A model generated the notes under the pieces. The model was not told the DNA's origin and did not search any database. It worked only from the letters and a program-made list of their open reading frames with translations. Positions 21,301 to 30,762 of a stretch of 64,000 nt of DNA are shown here, one piece after another (position 1 is the stretch's first letter; each line of letters starts with the position of its first letter). The stretch is from a cyanobiont of Ornithocercus magnificus. Lineage in GTDB: Bacteria; Cyanobacteriota; Cyanobacteriia; PCC-6307; Cyanobiaceae. Where the stretch lies: positions 1,364,001-1,428,000 of the forward strand of contig BIMP01000001.1 in the NCBI GenBank assembly GCA_007996965.1, read 5' to 3'. Made by a program: the position numbers and the translations under genes.

Positions 21301-22055
21301 ACAGACTCACGCTGTAGAAATCTTAAGACCCTATTTTGAACAGCGGTGTCGCGAAGGCTACTTACCCACAGTGTCCTTGGTGCGATGCCAGAACGACGCA
21401 GTGCTGCTAGAAGTGCTTTTGCTGCTTCTGTATCACCTGATTGGTACAAAGCACGATAAAGAATAACACCAACGCGTGGTCCAGGCTCTTGCTGCCAGTC
21501 CCATGGTTGTGGATCTGCCATTGGCTGTGGGGTAATTTTGGCAGCTAGTGGTCTGGCTCCACTTTGCAGTTGGCTAACTACTTCGAGAAACTTTACGAGG
21601 TTATTGGTACCACCAATACGCAAAAGCTCAGCTAGACGCCCAGCGAGCCCAGGATCAATGCTGCCCAGGTCATGTAGCTCTTTATCTTGGTCAGGGGTTC
21701 CTGCCAAGACAACAAGCACACGACTACTAACATCTTCTTGCCAACGGCGCACCTGTTCAAGGCCATAATTCCAGTGGCTACGTCCGCCTAGGAGCCTTAT
21801 GATCACAACGTCGGCGTACTGGGCCGTTGTAGAAAGGTAATGATCAACTTGGGCGGGATGACTCAGGGCAGACAGCGGCAGTGCTCGTATCCCGTTGCGC
21901 CACAGTTGATGAATTGCTGGGATGCGAAGTGTTGCAGCTAGGCTACTGATATCAGAGAGAGCACTGGTTAAGAACAGCGCCTTAGCTGGTGGTTGCTCGA
22001 CGAGGTCTCCACTATCTGGTGGACCAGAGCCTGGTAGGGTGGCAATTCGGTGCAT
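18315..22055 (-). CDS. cobN: Cobaltochelatase large subunit CobN
   Basis: Large subunit of the aerobic-type cobalt chelatase, inserting Co2+ into the corrin ring for (pseudo)cobalamin. Its 1246 residues are close to cyanobacterial CobN and shorter than ChlH. The diagnostic segment HVGKHGSAEWLPGKSVGLSE lies in the middle third, followed by FIVNDPGEGSQAKRRGHAV. CobN and ChlH are homologous; length and this segment favour CobN. No cobS or cobT is seen in the window; in cyanobacteria ChlI/ChlD are thought to supply the ATPase subunits. It diverges from the aminotransferase gene, about 50 bases start to start. Confidence 0.92.
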   Translation of the reverse strand: MHRIATLPGSGPPDSGDLVEQPPAKALFLTSALSDISSLAATLRIPAIHQLWRNGIRALPLSALSHPAQVDHYLSTTAQYADVVIIRLLGGRSHWNYGLEQVRRWQEDVSSRVLVVLAGTPDQDKELHDLGSIDPGLAGRLAELLRIGGTNNLVKFLEVVSQLQSGARPLAAKITPQPMADPQPWDWQQEPGPRVGVILYRALYQSGDTEAAKALLAALRRSGIAPRTLWVSSLRDTAVQNRVLRFLQRESVDAVITATSFASVQFEDAGMGSPLWDMLGVPVLQLLSSGRSYEQWRCSSQGIDPLDLCLQVVLPELDGRVTTRVGSFRSIERADASLATAVHRLRPDATGLNWIASHAAAWCDLRHTPPELRRLALILANYPVRDGRIANGVGLDTPASIVSILHWLKTAGYQLGSLAIPQSGDALMHKLLEGRTNDLESRSRPPLDYLSIGDYLNWWRTLSPQVRTPIQSRWGNPEQAIDLEDKGFPIHGLRFGHIVILIQPSRGYDPDAINDLHSPDLPPPHRYLAQYLWLRCHHKMQLMVHVGKHGSAEWLPGKSVGLSEICAPSLALGAIPHLYPFIVNDPGEGSQAKRRGHAVILDHLTPPLARADLYGGLQKLEDLLEEYLQVQQLGAERKPILEQKLQQLLKVLNWPGSSEICEGTQGWQSRLHSCLETADAYLCELREAQIRTGLHCLGNSPDPQHMLDLLLSLARCPQAGEAGLTQAMATALDLELDPWSDEEGNILTVPDQQCLREIGIKQPRCIGHGVAWLEEQALKLVNSWLDYPISLGSPHVVWSSHPLPDCQRKRVLQELWPRLVACGNAEREAFLAGVAGQRLRAGPSGAPTRGRPEVLPTGRNFYSVDLRGLPTESAWDLGRRSASQLLELHLQEEGEHLLHLALSVWGTATMRNGGEDIAQLLALLGVWPVWDGPSRRIVDLELIPLSSLGRPRVDVVLRISGLFRDAFPQLVSWVHRAQAMVAALDEPAEMNPLAALQREVGHQNRIYGSAPGAYGAGLQTLIDGGNWNERHELGEAFLAWSAWSYDENVLGQHDPNGLRQNLRRVQAVLHNQDNREHDLLDSDDYYQFHGGLSAAVESSGGNRPRLWFADHSRMQRLRLHSLEKEIDKVVRSRLLNPRWINGMREHGYKGGFELSASLDYLFAYDAATDRVPDWCYGALFDAWLADCSTRDFLERRNPWALRDMAERLLEASNRGLWQGADTIQLEALQNLILSSEARIEQGGFSC

Positions 22056-22105
22056 CAGCCCATTCTCTACTGCAATGAGAGGATTTGGCCTCCGGGCCGA
22101 CGACT

Positions 22106-23026
22106 ATGCATCAGTTCCTCCCCTACGCCTGGTTCCAGGGACGTTGCGTGCCTTTTGAGGAGGCACGCATCTCGATAGCAACCCATGCGCTGCACTATGG
22201 AACAGGAGCTTTTGGGGGCATGCGAGCGATTCCTGACCCAATCAACCCCAACTGCATCCTGCTCTTCCGCGCAGATCGTCATGCTCGACGGCTTAGCCAG
22301 AGCGCTCGACTCTTGGTCTCCGACTTAAGTGAGGAGATTGTGATGAGGGCCATCATAGCAATGCTACAAGCTAACCGGCCCATAGCTTCAGTCTATCTGA
22401 GACCATTTGTCTACACGAGTGATGTAGGCATCGCGCCGCGCTTACATAACATCGAGACAGATTTTCTAATCTATGGTATCGAGTTGGGTGATTACCTCTC
22501 TCCGGATGGCGTTAGTTGCAGGATCAGTAGCTGGACACGTCAGGAAGATAGGTCGCTACCTTTGCGAGGAAAAGTTAGTGGTGCCTACATCACAAGCTCA
22601 CTGGCTAAAACAGAGGCTGTACAGAGTGGCTTTGATGAGGCCTTATTACTCAATAGCCGTGGCAAGGTAAGCGAGGCTAGCGGCATGAATCTTTTCCTTG
22701 TGCGTGATGATGTTTTAATTACGCCAGGGGTTGACCAGGACATACTTGAAGGTATTACTCGGGCTAGTGTGATAGAGCTAGCTAAAGACATGGGAATTCG
22801 AGTGGTTGAACGTCCAGTTGATAAGACCGAACTTTTCATTGCTGAGGAAGTTTTCCTAACAGGAACAGCAGCAAAGATTACGCCAGTTCGGAGGCTTGAA
22901 ACCACTGATCTGGCAACTCAGCGCCCAGTAATGAATGCCTTACGTGAAAAGCTCAACGCAATCACCGAAGGGCGCGAGCCAGCATATGAGCATTGGGTCA
23001 CACGTATCATACTTAGTGAGACCTAG
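22106..23026 (+). CDS. ilvE: Class IV aminotransferase, branched-chain type
   Basis: PLP enzyme, most likely the branched-chain amino acid transaminase. The ATG at 22106 gives 306 residues beginning MHQFLPYAWFQG. The family features are THALHYGTGAFGGMRA, the PLP-lysine region GAYITSSLAKTEA, NSRGKVSEASGMNLFLV, and FLTGTAAKITPV near the C terminus. The frame extends to a TTG at 22085, which is less likely. It diverges from cobN and is followed by metH after about 45 bases. Confidence 0.92.
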   Translation: MHQFLPYAWFQGRCVPFEEARISIATHALHYGTGAFGGMRAIPDPINPNCILLFRADRHARRLSQSARLLVSDLSEEIVMRAIIAMLQANRPIASVYLRPFVYTSDVGIAPRLHNIETDFLIYGIELGDYLSPDGVSCRISSWTRQEDRSLPLRGKVSGAYITSSLAKTEAVQSGFDEALLLNSRGKVSEASGMNLFLVRDDVLITPGVDQDILEGITRASVIELAKDMGIRVVERPVDKTELFIAEEVFLTGTAAKITPVRRLETTDLATQRPVMNALREKLNAITEGREPAYEHWVTRIILSET

Positions 23027-23071
23027 TAACAATCATCTCTAGGATTGCGCTCTGAAAAGCGAGTCCGGTGG

Positions 23072-26000
23072 ATGCAGGTAGCAACCAGGGAACAACAACG
23101 CCATGGTTCCAGCTCCTTTTTCCTCAATAGGCTTCACGGTCCGGAGCGGCCCGTCTTAGTTTTTGACGGCGCCACAGGAACATCACTGCAGAAACTCGGT
23201 CTGACTGCAGAAGATTTTGGCGGATTGGATTTGGAGGGCTGTAACGAGAACTTGGTTGTCACCTGCCCTGATGCTGTACGCAGAGTGCATTGCCAATTCC
23301 TTGAGGCAGGTTGTGATGTGATTGAGACCAATACCTTCGGTGCCACTTCAATTGTCCTTGCTGAGTATGGTCTCGAGGATCAAGCACTGGTAATTAACCG
23401 CCGTGCTGCAGAGCTAGCTCGCGAGACAGCTGCTGCTTACAGCACGGCGGCACAGCCACGCTTTGTTGCCGGCTCCATAGGCCCTACCACAAAGCTACCA
23501 ACTCTGGGTCATGTCAATTTTGATATGATGTGTAGTGCCTTCAGCGAACAGGCAGAAGGCCTACTACTTGGTGATGTTGATTTATTCATCATCGAGACCT
23601 GCCAGGACGTCCTACAAATTAAGGCTGCTATACAAGGGATTGAGCAGGCATTTACTCGTTTAGGACAACGTCGCCCGCTAATGGTCTCAGTAACAATGGA
23701 GACGACTGGGACAATGCTTGTTGGCTCTGATATTTCTGCTGTCGTAGCGATTCTGGAGCCTTTTCCAATTGACATCCTTGGCCTGAACTGTGCTACTGGC
23801 CCCGAGCAAATGAAGGAGCATATACATTATCTTTCTAAGCATTCACCATTTACGGTTAGTTGCATCCCCAATGCTGGAATTCCGGAGAATATAGGCGGCA
23901 TAGCTCACTACCGACTACAGCCACTTGAGCTGAGGATGCAGCTCATGCACTTTGTGGAAGATCTTGGTGTGCAGGTAATTGGCGGTTGCTGTGGCACTAC
24001 ACCTGAACACATTCGGGAGCTAGCTGATATGGCTCGCAATTTACATCCTCTGAAAAGACCTCATCAGCGTTGTCTAGGTAATCTTGCTCGGGAATTCTTA
24101 GTTCATGAGCCTGCTGCTGCTTCTATTTATGGGGCAACTCCTTATCATCAGGATAATTCCTTTCTAATTGTTGGAGAGCGGCTAAACGCTAGTGGCTCGC
24201 GCAAGGTTCGTGAATTGCTCAATGCTGAAGACTGGGATGGTCTGGTTTCAGTAGCACGCAGCCAGGTGAAAGAAAATGCACACATACTTGATATTAATGT
24301 CGATTATGTTGGCCGTGACGGTGTACGCGACATGCAAGAGCTGGTTAGCCGCCTAGTGACTAGTGTCAACTTACCACTCATGCTCGATTCAACTGACTGG
24401 TTAAAAATGGAGGCAGGACTAAAGGTTGCTGGAGGTAAGTGTATCATCAATTCAACAAACTATGAGGATGGTGACGAGCGATTCTTTCGTATTCTGCAAC
24501 TTGCCCGCAACTTTGGGGCTAGCATAGTAATTGGAACAATTGACGAGGAGGGTATGGCGAGAACGGCAGAAAAGAAGTTTGCTATTGCCCAACGGGCTTA
24601 CCACGATGCTGCTGAATATGGTATTCCGGCTCATGAGATTTTCTATGATCCACTTGCCCTTCCTATCTCTACAGGTATTGAGGAAGACCGTCGCAATGGT
24701 GCCGAGACTATAGAGGCCATCCGTCGCATCCGTGCTTGCCTACCCAGGGCACATGTAATTCTTGGCATCTCAAACATTAGCTTCGGTCTATCACCTGCAG
24801 CAAGGATTACACTTAATTCTGTCTTCTTGCATGATTGCTGTGAGGCTGGCATGGATGCAGCAATTATTTCGCCAACAAAAATACTGCCGCTGGCAAAGAT
24901 TAGCGAAGAACAACAACAGGTATGCCACAATCTGATTAATGATTCTCGTCAGTTTAAAAATGGTCTTTGCATTTATGATCCTCTCGTCAAGCTTACCAGT
25001 CTTTTCGAGGGCGTTAGCATTCGTGATGCACGAAATGCTGGTCCTTCACTTAGCGAGCTCTCAATTGAGGATCGACTACGGCAACATATAATTGATGGCG
25101 AGCGTATTGGACTTAATGATGGTCTAAAAGAAGCTCTTGCAACCTACAAGCCTCTAGAGATAGTTAACACTTTTCTGCTAGACGGTATGAAAGTTGTAGG
25201 TGATTTGTTTGGATCTGGCCAGATGCAACTGCCTTTTGTCCTTCAGTCTGCGGAGACAATGAAAGCAGCTGTTGCTTTTATCAAGCCCTATATGGATAAA
25301 GCTGAGGGCGAAGCTGCAGCAAAAGGAAGGTTTCTGATTGCTACTGTTAAAGGTGATGTGCACGACATTGGCAAAAATCTCGTCGATATTATTCTTACCA
25401 ATAATGGCTATGAGGTAATTAACCTTGGTATTAAGCAAGAGATTAACGCTATTATCGAAGCGCAAAAAGAACACCAGGCTGACTGTATTGCTATGAGTGG
25501 TCTTTTGGTAAAGTCAACAGTCTTTATGAAAGACAATCTACAAGCCCTCAATGATGCAGGGATTAATGTGCCTGTAATCCTTGGTGGTGCTGCACTTACA
25601 CCACAATTCGTCAACCGCGACTGTAGTAAAGTCTATAAGGGCAAGGTGCTTTATGGACGCGATGCCTTTACTGATCTGCGCTTCATGGATGCTTATATTG
25701 CAGCTCGAATAGCTGGCCGTTGGGACAATTGCAGAGGTTTTTTGGATGGCTGTCCAAAGGGGATTAACTTTGGTGGAGAAACTACTGAAGTTACGAGTAG
25801 TTCTCGACCAATAAGTGATGGTGAAACCATTAAAGATACTGTCGGCAAAATATCTATATCTACTGCTAGCGTTACATCGTGCCGTTCCGAAGTCGTCCCA
25901 GCAGAAGAACCGGTGCATCCTCCCTTCCTTGGAGCTCGAGTACTAAGTGCCTGCGAGATTCCTTTAGAAGAGGTCATCAAATATATTGATCGCCACGCAC

Positions 26001-26713
26001 TCTTTGCAGGACAGTGGCAGTTTCGCAAGAGTAAAGATCAGTCACGTAAGGAGTATGAGTCGCTACTGCACGAGCGAGCAGAACCAGTTCTCAGCTACTG
26101 GCTGAAACGCGTGTGCCAAGAGTCTCTGCTCTGTCCTGCTGTTGCCTATGGCTACTTTCCCTGCGGTCGAGAAGGTAACAGGCTGACCATATTTGATTCC
26201 GGCGGCTTATGTACACTTGGTTACTTTGACTTACCTAGACAACGTGGAGGCAACCGATACTGTATCTCAGACTTTTTCCGAGATCTTAAGGATGGACATC
26301 CCACTGATGTGTTGCCAATGCAGGCAGTAACGATGGGGGAGAAAGCAAGTGCATTTAGCCAGGAGCTATTCCAGGCTAATGCCTATAGTGATTATCTGTA
26401 TTTTCACGGACTAGCAGTTCAAATGGCTGAGGCTTTAGCGGAGTGGACACACGCGCGCATTCGCCAAGAATGTGGCTTTGGTGATGCTGATGCCATGTCT
26501 CTCCGTGATGTTCTCGCTCAGCGGTACCGTGGAAGTCGATATTCCTTCGGCTACCCAGCCTGCCCAAATATGGCCGATTCGCGACAGCAACTAGACTGGC
26601 TGGATGCCAAGCGCATAGGCTTGTCGATGGATACTAGCGATCAGTTGCAACCAGAGCAAAGCACAACAGCTCTTATTGCATTGCATAGCAAAGCAGGCTA
26701 CTTCAGTGCCTAA
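23072..26713 (+). CDS. metH: Cobalamin-dependent methionine synthase
   Basis: Transfers the methyl group of methyltetrahydrofolate to homocysteine through cobalamin. From ATG 23072 it has 1213 residues with all four modules. The homocysteine domain has the zinc cysteines (NCATGP and [10 protein letters not shown], near 23985). The pterin-binding domain follows, with [12 protein letters not shown]. The cobalamin domain has the cofactor histidine motif GDVHDIGKN (near 25352). The C-terminal activation domain ends with SFGYPACPN. The frame extends to a TTG at 23045, but the ATG fits better. Present together with cobN and cobU, it implies a B12-making, B12-using cell. Confidence 0.97.
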   Translation: MQVATREQQRHGSSSFFLNRLHGPERPVLVFDGATGTSLQKLGLTAEDFGGLDLEGCNENLVVTCPDAVRRVHCQFLEAGCDVIETNTFGATSIVLAEYGLEDQALVINRRAAELARETAAAYSTAAQPRFVAGSIGPTTKLPTLGHVNFDMMCSAFSEQAEGLLLGDVDLFIIETCQDVLQIKAAIQGIEQAFTRLGQRRPLMVSVTMETTGTMLVGSDISAVVAILEPFPIDILGLNCATGPEQMKEHIHYLSKHSPFTVSCIPNAGIPENIGGIAHYRLQPLELRMQLMHFVEDLGVQVIGGCCGTTPEHIRELADMARNLHPLKRPHQRCLGNLAREFLVHEPAAASIYGATPYHQDNSFLIVGERLNASGSRKVRELLNAEDWDGLVSVARSQVKENAHILDINVDYVGRDGVRDMQELVSRLVTSVNLPLMLDSTDWLKMEAGLKVAGGKCIINSTNYEDGDERFFRILQLARNFGASIVIGTIDEEGMARTAEKKFAIAQRAYHDAAEYGIPAHEIFYDPLALPISTGIEEDRRNGAETIEAIRRIRACLPRAHVILGISNISFGLSPAARITLNSVFLHDCCEAGMDAAIISPTKILPLAKISEEQQQVCHNLINDSRQFKNGLCIYDPLVKLTSLFEGVSIRDARNAGPSLSELSIEDRLRQHIIDGERIGLNDGLKEALATYKPLEIVNTFLLDGMKVVGDLFGSGQMQLPFVLQSAETMKAAVAFIKPYMDKAEGEAAAKGRFLIATVKGDVHDIGKNLVDIILTNNGYEVINLGIKQEINAIIEAQKEHQADCIAMSGLLVKSTVFMKDNLQALNDAGINVPVILGGAALTPQFVNRDCSKVYKGKVLYGRDAFTDLRFMDAYIAARIAGRWDNCRGFLDGCPKGINFGGETTEVTSSSRPISDGETIKDTVGKISISTASVTSCRSEVVPAEEPVHPPFLGARVLSACEIPLEEVIKYIDRHALFAGQWQFRKSKDQSRKEYESLLHERAEPVLSYWLKRVCQESLLCPAVAYGYFPCGREGNRLTIFDSGGLCTLGYFDLPRQRGGNRYCISDFFRDLKDGHPTDVLPMQAVTMGEKASAFSQELFQANAYSDYLYFHGLAVQMAEALAEWTHARIRQECGFGDADAMSLRDVLAQRYRGSRYSFGYPACPNMADSRQQLDWLDAKRIGLSMDTSDQLQPEQSTTALIALHSKAGYFSA

Positions 26714-26718
26714 GGGCT

Positions 26719-26746
26719 CCCAGTAAGCTTTACTTGTAAGCTTGGG
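26719..26746 (+). terminator. Possible weak terminator hairpin after metH
   Basis: AAGCTT repeats 7 bases apart extend by CCC/GGG across a 3-base bulge, starting 6 bases after the metH stop. There is no clear T-run, so the call is tentative. It also lies at the 3' end of a minus-strand gene and could serve both. Confidence 0.3.
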
Positions 26747-26865
26747 TGAATAATGCGAGGCTGCGAACTTTAGCGATTTTAATACCATATTTTCTGGAAA
26801 AGAAAAGGAAGGTAAGAAAAGTAGTAATAAAATGTGGGCTACTAGGGCTCTCGTGAGACACATGT

Positions 26866-27096
26866 TCAATCTCGGCAGAGGATCTCCATGGTGTCGATTA
26901 CCTCTTGCTGAAAGGCTTCTAGATCCTCAGAGTCGCTGAGATCAAACCCCTCACCAGCAGCATTTTGTGTTAGTTCCTGGAAATGGAATGCACCCTCACC
27001 ATTAGCTAGAAACTCTATAGCGGAACTCTCACCACTCTCGCGGAACGCATCGCAGAGGGCGAGGAAAGCGGCGTCTTCTGTGAACTCCCAGTCCAT
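26866..27096 (-). CDS. Small acidic protein of unknown function, 76 aa
   Basis: A strongly acidic soluble protein (many Glu, Asp, Phe) with no signal or membrane helix. The N-terminal MDWEFTEDAAFLALCDAFRE helix and a C-terminal EAFQQEVIDTMEIL helix suggest a small helical domain. I recognise no named family, but its composition and clean ATG start support a real gene of the picocyanobacterial hypothetical type. It diverges from the DUF2237 gene across a 125-base promoter region. Confidence 0.7.
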   Translation of the reverse strand: MDWEFTEDAAFLALCDAFRESGESSAIEFLANGEGAFHFQELTQNAAGEGFDLSDSEDLEAFQQEVIDTMEILCRD

Positions 27097-27221
27097 TGAG
27101 GAGGCATGACTGACTGACCTTTAACGCCTGCACCGGGGGATCCGTCAACCTTACCCACTGCTAATATGTCGGCCTTTGGGCAGACTCTCCTACATCACTT
27201 CGCGGACTTACAATCTTTACC

Positions 27222-27599
27222 GTGTCATCTACCACTCTTAATGTTCTTGGGGAACCGCTGAATCTGTGCAGTTGCAAGCCGATGACCGGCTGGTTCCGCG
27301 ATGGTCACTGTCGTACTGAGCCATCAGATCTGGGCCGCCACAGCATCTGCTGTATGATGACTGAAACCTTTCTGCGTTACAGTCGCTCACAAGGCAATGA
27401 CTTGTCTACACCCGCTCCTGAGTTTGGATTTCCTGGCCTAAGGCCAGGAAATTACTGGTGCATTTGTGCAACGCGTTGGAAACAAGCTTATGAAGATGGT
27501 ATGGCACCACCAGTACTCCTTAGTTCTACTGAACAAAGTACGTTAGAGATAGTGCCACTTGAACTTCTGCAGAACTTTGCTTACCAGGGAACTGACTGA
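27222..27599 (+). CDS. DUF2237 family protein
   Basis: A 125-residue protein matching the DUF2237 pattern: GEPLNLCSCKPMTGWFRDG near the N terminus, a central CCMMTETFLRYS cysteine-rich segment, then FPGLRPGNYWCICATRWKQA and a terminal LLQNFAY. The family is widespread in cyanobacteria and proteobacteria and of unknown function. It starts with GTG 27222; no ATG fits. The end overlaps the SDR gene by 19 bases, tail to tail. Confidence 0.85.
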   Translation: MSSTTLNVLGEPLNLCSCKPMTGWFRDGHCRTEPSDLGRHSICCMMTETFLRYSRSQGNDLSTPAPEFGFPGLRPGNYWCICATRWKQAYEDGMAPPVLLSSTEQSTLEIVPLELLQNFAYQGTD

Positions 27600-28300
27600 C
27601 CATCCCAAGCCAAGAAAGATCCAGATTGGTCTGGTGTCTGGCACATCAGTACTTTCAGTAAGTGCTCGGCTGCACGCTGTGTCGTGAATATGCTTTCTGC
27701 AGAAACAAATTGTTGGAATGGTTGTGAGAGCGCCGTGTCAGTGGTCCCAGGGTGTAGCAAAGTGACAGTAGCCAGTGGGAACTTTCTTGACCATTCTATG
27801 CTGAGGGTACGCAGCAGCTGATTCTGCGCAGCTTTAGCTGCTCTGTAAGCATACCAACCACCGCTACGGTTGTCAGCAATACTACCAACGCGCGCGCTCA
27901 AGCTGGCGAAGTTAAAAGGCAGGCTCCGCTGTATAGCTGGCTCGATGGCACGTGCTAGAAGAAGGGGACCTATTGCGTTAATGCCAAAGCTTTCGGCAAG
28001 GTACCGACGCTGCACCTGCTGTAGGCGCTTTTCCGGATGCAGATCGGGCCCATGCAGACGTCCACTGGAATTAATGACGAGACGTAGAGGGAGATCCTGA
28101 TGACTAAGTCGATCTCGAAGAACTGACAGACTACTATCGCACTCAAGATCTACTTGCCATTCAGCTGGGTTAGTTGTTGCCCTACAGCAGCGGACTACCT
28201 CTAGTGATGGCCAATTACGAGCCAGAGTATCCGCAAGCGCATTGCCAATACCACCAACCCCGACTACTAGAGCAAGTCCGCTCCAGGAATCTTCATTCAT
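27581..28300 (-). CDS. Short-chain dehydrogenase/reductase
   Basis: An NAD(P)-dependent oxidoreductase with a Rossmann fold: VVGVGGIGNALADTLA at the N terminus, NSSGRLHG, the serine of NFASLSARVGS, and the catalytic YRAAKAAQNQL (Tyr-x3-Lys). The ATG at 28300 gives 239 residues. The frame continues open to 28489, but that extension is not SDR-like and is rich in spacer-type composition. The closest known style is the CsgA-like SDR group. The substrate is unknown. Confidence 0.85.
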   Translation of the reverse strand: MNEDSWSGLALVVGVGGIGNALADTLARNWPSLEVVRCCRATTNPAEWQVDLECDSSLSVLRDRLSHQDLPLRLVINSSGRLHGPDLHPEKRLQQVQRRYLAESFGINAIGPLLLARAIEPAIQRSLPFNFASLSARVGSIADNRSGGWYAYRAAKAAQNQLLRTLSIEWSRKFPLATVTLLHPGTTDTALSQPFQQFVSAESIFTTQRAAEHLLKVLMCQTPDQSGSFLAWDGQSVPW

Positions 28301-29103
28301 AAGAGCCTTGCTGCCTAGCTGTATTGTAGGATTCACATAGATTGTTACGATAGCGAAATTTGTAGGACTATTGCTTGCACACGTGCCTACATCTTGTGAC
28401 ATAAAGTCATAGAGTGTAATCTCATCTGTAGCTTGCGGTAAGGACCCATATTTAATATGATAATTGTCAAACCTAATAAAGCAATCCAACTTGACACAAG
28501 GATAAAGTGGTACAGTTTGACTTCTAAACCATCCATACTGTTTACTAGCTTAGATCCTACCAAAAATTTGGCCTGTCGGTTAATGGTATAATTTAGTGTA
28601 GTTAGATGGCACAAAAAGTCTCAAACTAGTGTCAAGATCAACACAAGCTGGCCTCGTATAACATAATAAATGCTTTAGAAAGTTTAGCTTTCCTAAAGCA
28701 TCTCCAGAGCATATTTGAAGGCTACCCTATCGCTTCCCAAAGGTCACAGCGCAGTGTAGCTAAATTCTCAGCCTAACTTCTATGCTCCACAAACTAGTAT
28801 CTTGTTTAAAGACTGCAAGAGGTAGTTAGGCTAGCATGTAATCTTTCTGACTGATTTCTGCTCGACTGCAATTCTAGAGAACCTCAAACCTGCAAATCAC
28901 ATGCCCTTAGGACCTGCGCAATGTTTTACCTCATAGTATTGAGCTAGATTTGCAAGGCCAGAGTGGTCCTGCTATATTGACCCTTTAAATCTAGTGGCAT
29001 AAATGTCTACAGCTTGTTATGTGCGGCTAACTACCTTGATCAAAGCACATAACTATACCTCACCTCAGCAAAGCTGGAGCAAGCAGGCTAGAAATGCAGT
29101 TGA
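28301..29103. other. Long gene-free spacer between divergent genes
   Basis: About 800 bases. It must hold promoters for the SDR and adenylyltransferase genes, but this length is far more than needed. No tRNA or recognised protein was found on either strand. A strong hairpin sits at 28670-28701. Confidence 0.5.
28670..28701. repeat. Strong hairpin inside a gene-free spacer
   Basis: ATGCTTTAG pairs with CTAAAGCAT, continued inward by GAAAG/CTTTC after a small offset, around a TTTAG loop. It is about 370 bases from the SDR start and 400 bases from the adenylyltransferase start, so it is not a terminator of either. It may end a small RNA or a vanished gene. Confidence 0.4.
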
Positions 29104-30015
29104 ATGACCCCATTAGGCTTTAGGAAGTTATTAAGCTCTGGAAAATTTTTTCCTTTTCCTTGGACTATCCTCAATACCGTGCATAACAAGCGCCTCTGGG
29201 CAAAAGCCCTTCACCGTAGTCGCACTGCTCGTGTCCAGAGAGCACTAATCCCTCTCACTACTACGATCCGGCCACTAGACAGTGCTAGTAGGTCCTTTGA
29301 GCTGCGCTGTCTCTCTGGCATTCCTCCACGCCACTTGCAAGCTGCTGGGCCAAAACCGAATCCTTTTCTTCCATGGAATCCGCAACTTGCTGTTGCTCCT
29401 ATTGGCAACACCCACGTGCTGATCTTAAACAAGTTTCCGGTTCAGACAGCTCATATGCTGTTAATCACACGCCACTGGGCCCCTCAGATTGGCTGGTTAG
29501 AGATCAGCGATTTTGCCGCTTTACTAGAGGTGGATCGTGATACTCAGGGGCTTTGGTTCTTTAACAGTGGACCAGGTGCTGGAGCAAGTCAGCCCCATCG
29601 GCATTTGCAGCTATTGCCGCGCAGCTGTGAAGAACAGATTTGTCCGCGTGCAAGCTGGTTCGAAGATCTCTTGCAAGGCCGGGAAAACTGTGGGAGTTTA
29701 GCAAAGGCTTGTGCTGTTGCTTATCGTAGTATCAATCAGGTCTGTAGCCAAACCGAGACACTGTATAGTCAGTACATTGCACTTGCCTGCAACTTAGGGC
29801 TTGGCGACCCGTTATACGATCGTCAGCCACTTCATCCATATAACCTATTACTGACACCAACATGGGTGGCCCTGATACGACGTCGCCGGGAAGGAGTGGC
29901 AGGATTTAGCGTTAATGCTCTCGGATTTGCTGGCTATCTACTTGCTACTGATTGTTCTAATCTTAGCTGGCTGCTCAAGAGAGGGCCTGAGAATCTTCTT
30001 CAAGAGGTCGTGTAG
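29104..30015 (+). CDS. ATP adenylyltransferase (Ap4A phosphorylase type)
   Basis: HIT-superfamily enzyme that phosphorolyses Ap4A to ATP and ADP. The histidine motif is QPHRHLQLLP in the middle of the protein, preceded by LWFFNSGPGAGAS. The N-terminal part has GPKPNPFLPW and VLILNKFPVQTAHMLLIT, typical of Apa2-like proteins, and the C-terminal YNLLLTPTWVALIRRR. The ATG at 29104 gives 303 residues, but the first 25 look unrelated. A GTG at 29179 may be the true start. It stands alone, flanked by spacers. Confidence 0.85.
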   Translation: MTPLGFRKLLSSGKFFPFPWTILNTVHNKRLWAKALHRSRTARVQRALIPLTTTIRPLDSASRSFELRCLSGIPPRHLQAAGPKPNPFLPWNPQLAVAPIGNTHVLILNKFPVQTAHMLLITRHWAPQIGWLEISDFAALLEVDRDTQGLWFFNSGPGAGASQPHRHLQLLPRSCEEQICPRASWFEDLLQGRENCGSLAKACAVAYRSINQVCSQTETLYSQYIALACNLGLGDPLYDRQPLHPYNLLLTPTWVALIRRRREGVAGFSVNALGFAGYLLATDCSNLSWLLKRGPENLLQEVV

Positions 30016-30317
30016 CCAGATCATCATACACACTACTTAGCACTACTTTAATATGCAAGGTTGATATATACATTGTCACAGCTGCTGGAAGCTAATGATT
30101 ATATGCATATTTTAGCTCAGAAACTATTAGTTTAACGGTTAATCAGTGTTAGATTGACAGAATTAGGTTTCCAATCCTAAGATTAGTGGAGATGGTCTTC
30201 TTATATCACCAAGTACAATATGATATTGACAATTTTATGGAAACCGCTTAGCTTACAACTGCTAAATAAAACTGTGCTAGTTCAGTGACTAGAGGCTATA
30301 GCTGATCATTGGGAGTT
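30016..30317. other. Gene-free spacer between convergent genes
   Basis: About 300 bases between two 3' ends. No ORF, tRNA or clear terminator hairpin was found. Confidence 0.4.
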
Positions 30318-30509
30318 TCATGCGTCAGCCTGATTACGGTCTATCTGGCTCTGAAGCGTGTTGATCGAGGCATCGAGGGCAGCTAGCTGGCGCTCAATGC
30401 CCTCGCGCCAAAATTTGAGCATCTGTAACTTTCGTTTATAGTAATGAATCCGTGACTCTTCGGAAGAGTTACACTGGCCAGAGTAGCCGCAGCAAAAAGT
30501 AGGGAACAT
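30318..30509 (-). CDS. Small helical protein of unknown function, 63 aa
   Basis: After a short Cys-containing N terminus, the segment ESRIHYYKRKLQMLKFWREG and the following RQLAALDASINTLQSQIDR form a charged amphipathic coiled coil. The pattern resembles small conserved picocyanobacterial hypotheticals; no function is known to me. An internal ATG (MLKFWREG, residue 30) could be used, but the upstream part already looks protein-like. It lies downstream of apcD on the same strand, about 250 bases away. Confidence 0.65.
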   Translation of the reverse strand: MFPTFCCGYSGQCNSSEESRIHYYKRKLQMLKFWREGIERQLAALDASINTLQSQIDRNQADA

Positions 30510-30762
30510 AGCTAGCCTTGTTAGCGATCCTATCCTGGCGGATCGGAGCTCTAACTGTGCTGCTTGTCCTTGTAGTTGTGGAATGGTCTGGCGAGACTAG
30601 CCTAAATAATATTACGACATTCTAAGCGTTACAGCTCACTTTTATGACTAAACCTATTAGCTTCTGTGACTTTTTTGCAAACCCCGACAACAACTGATGA
30701 GAGCAAAAAGCTAATCAAGTAACTACGAGTCAACAATTTATTAGCATCTGAAAAGCAAAAAA

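Noticed and set aside
18315-22055. Possible ChlH rather than CobN
   Set aside because: Length (1246) and the HVGKHGSAEWLPGKSVGLSE segment favour CobN; ChlH is usually longer.
28301-28489. N-terminal extension of the SDR frame
   Set aside because: The Rossmann start fits ATG 28300; the extra 63 residues are not SDR-like.
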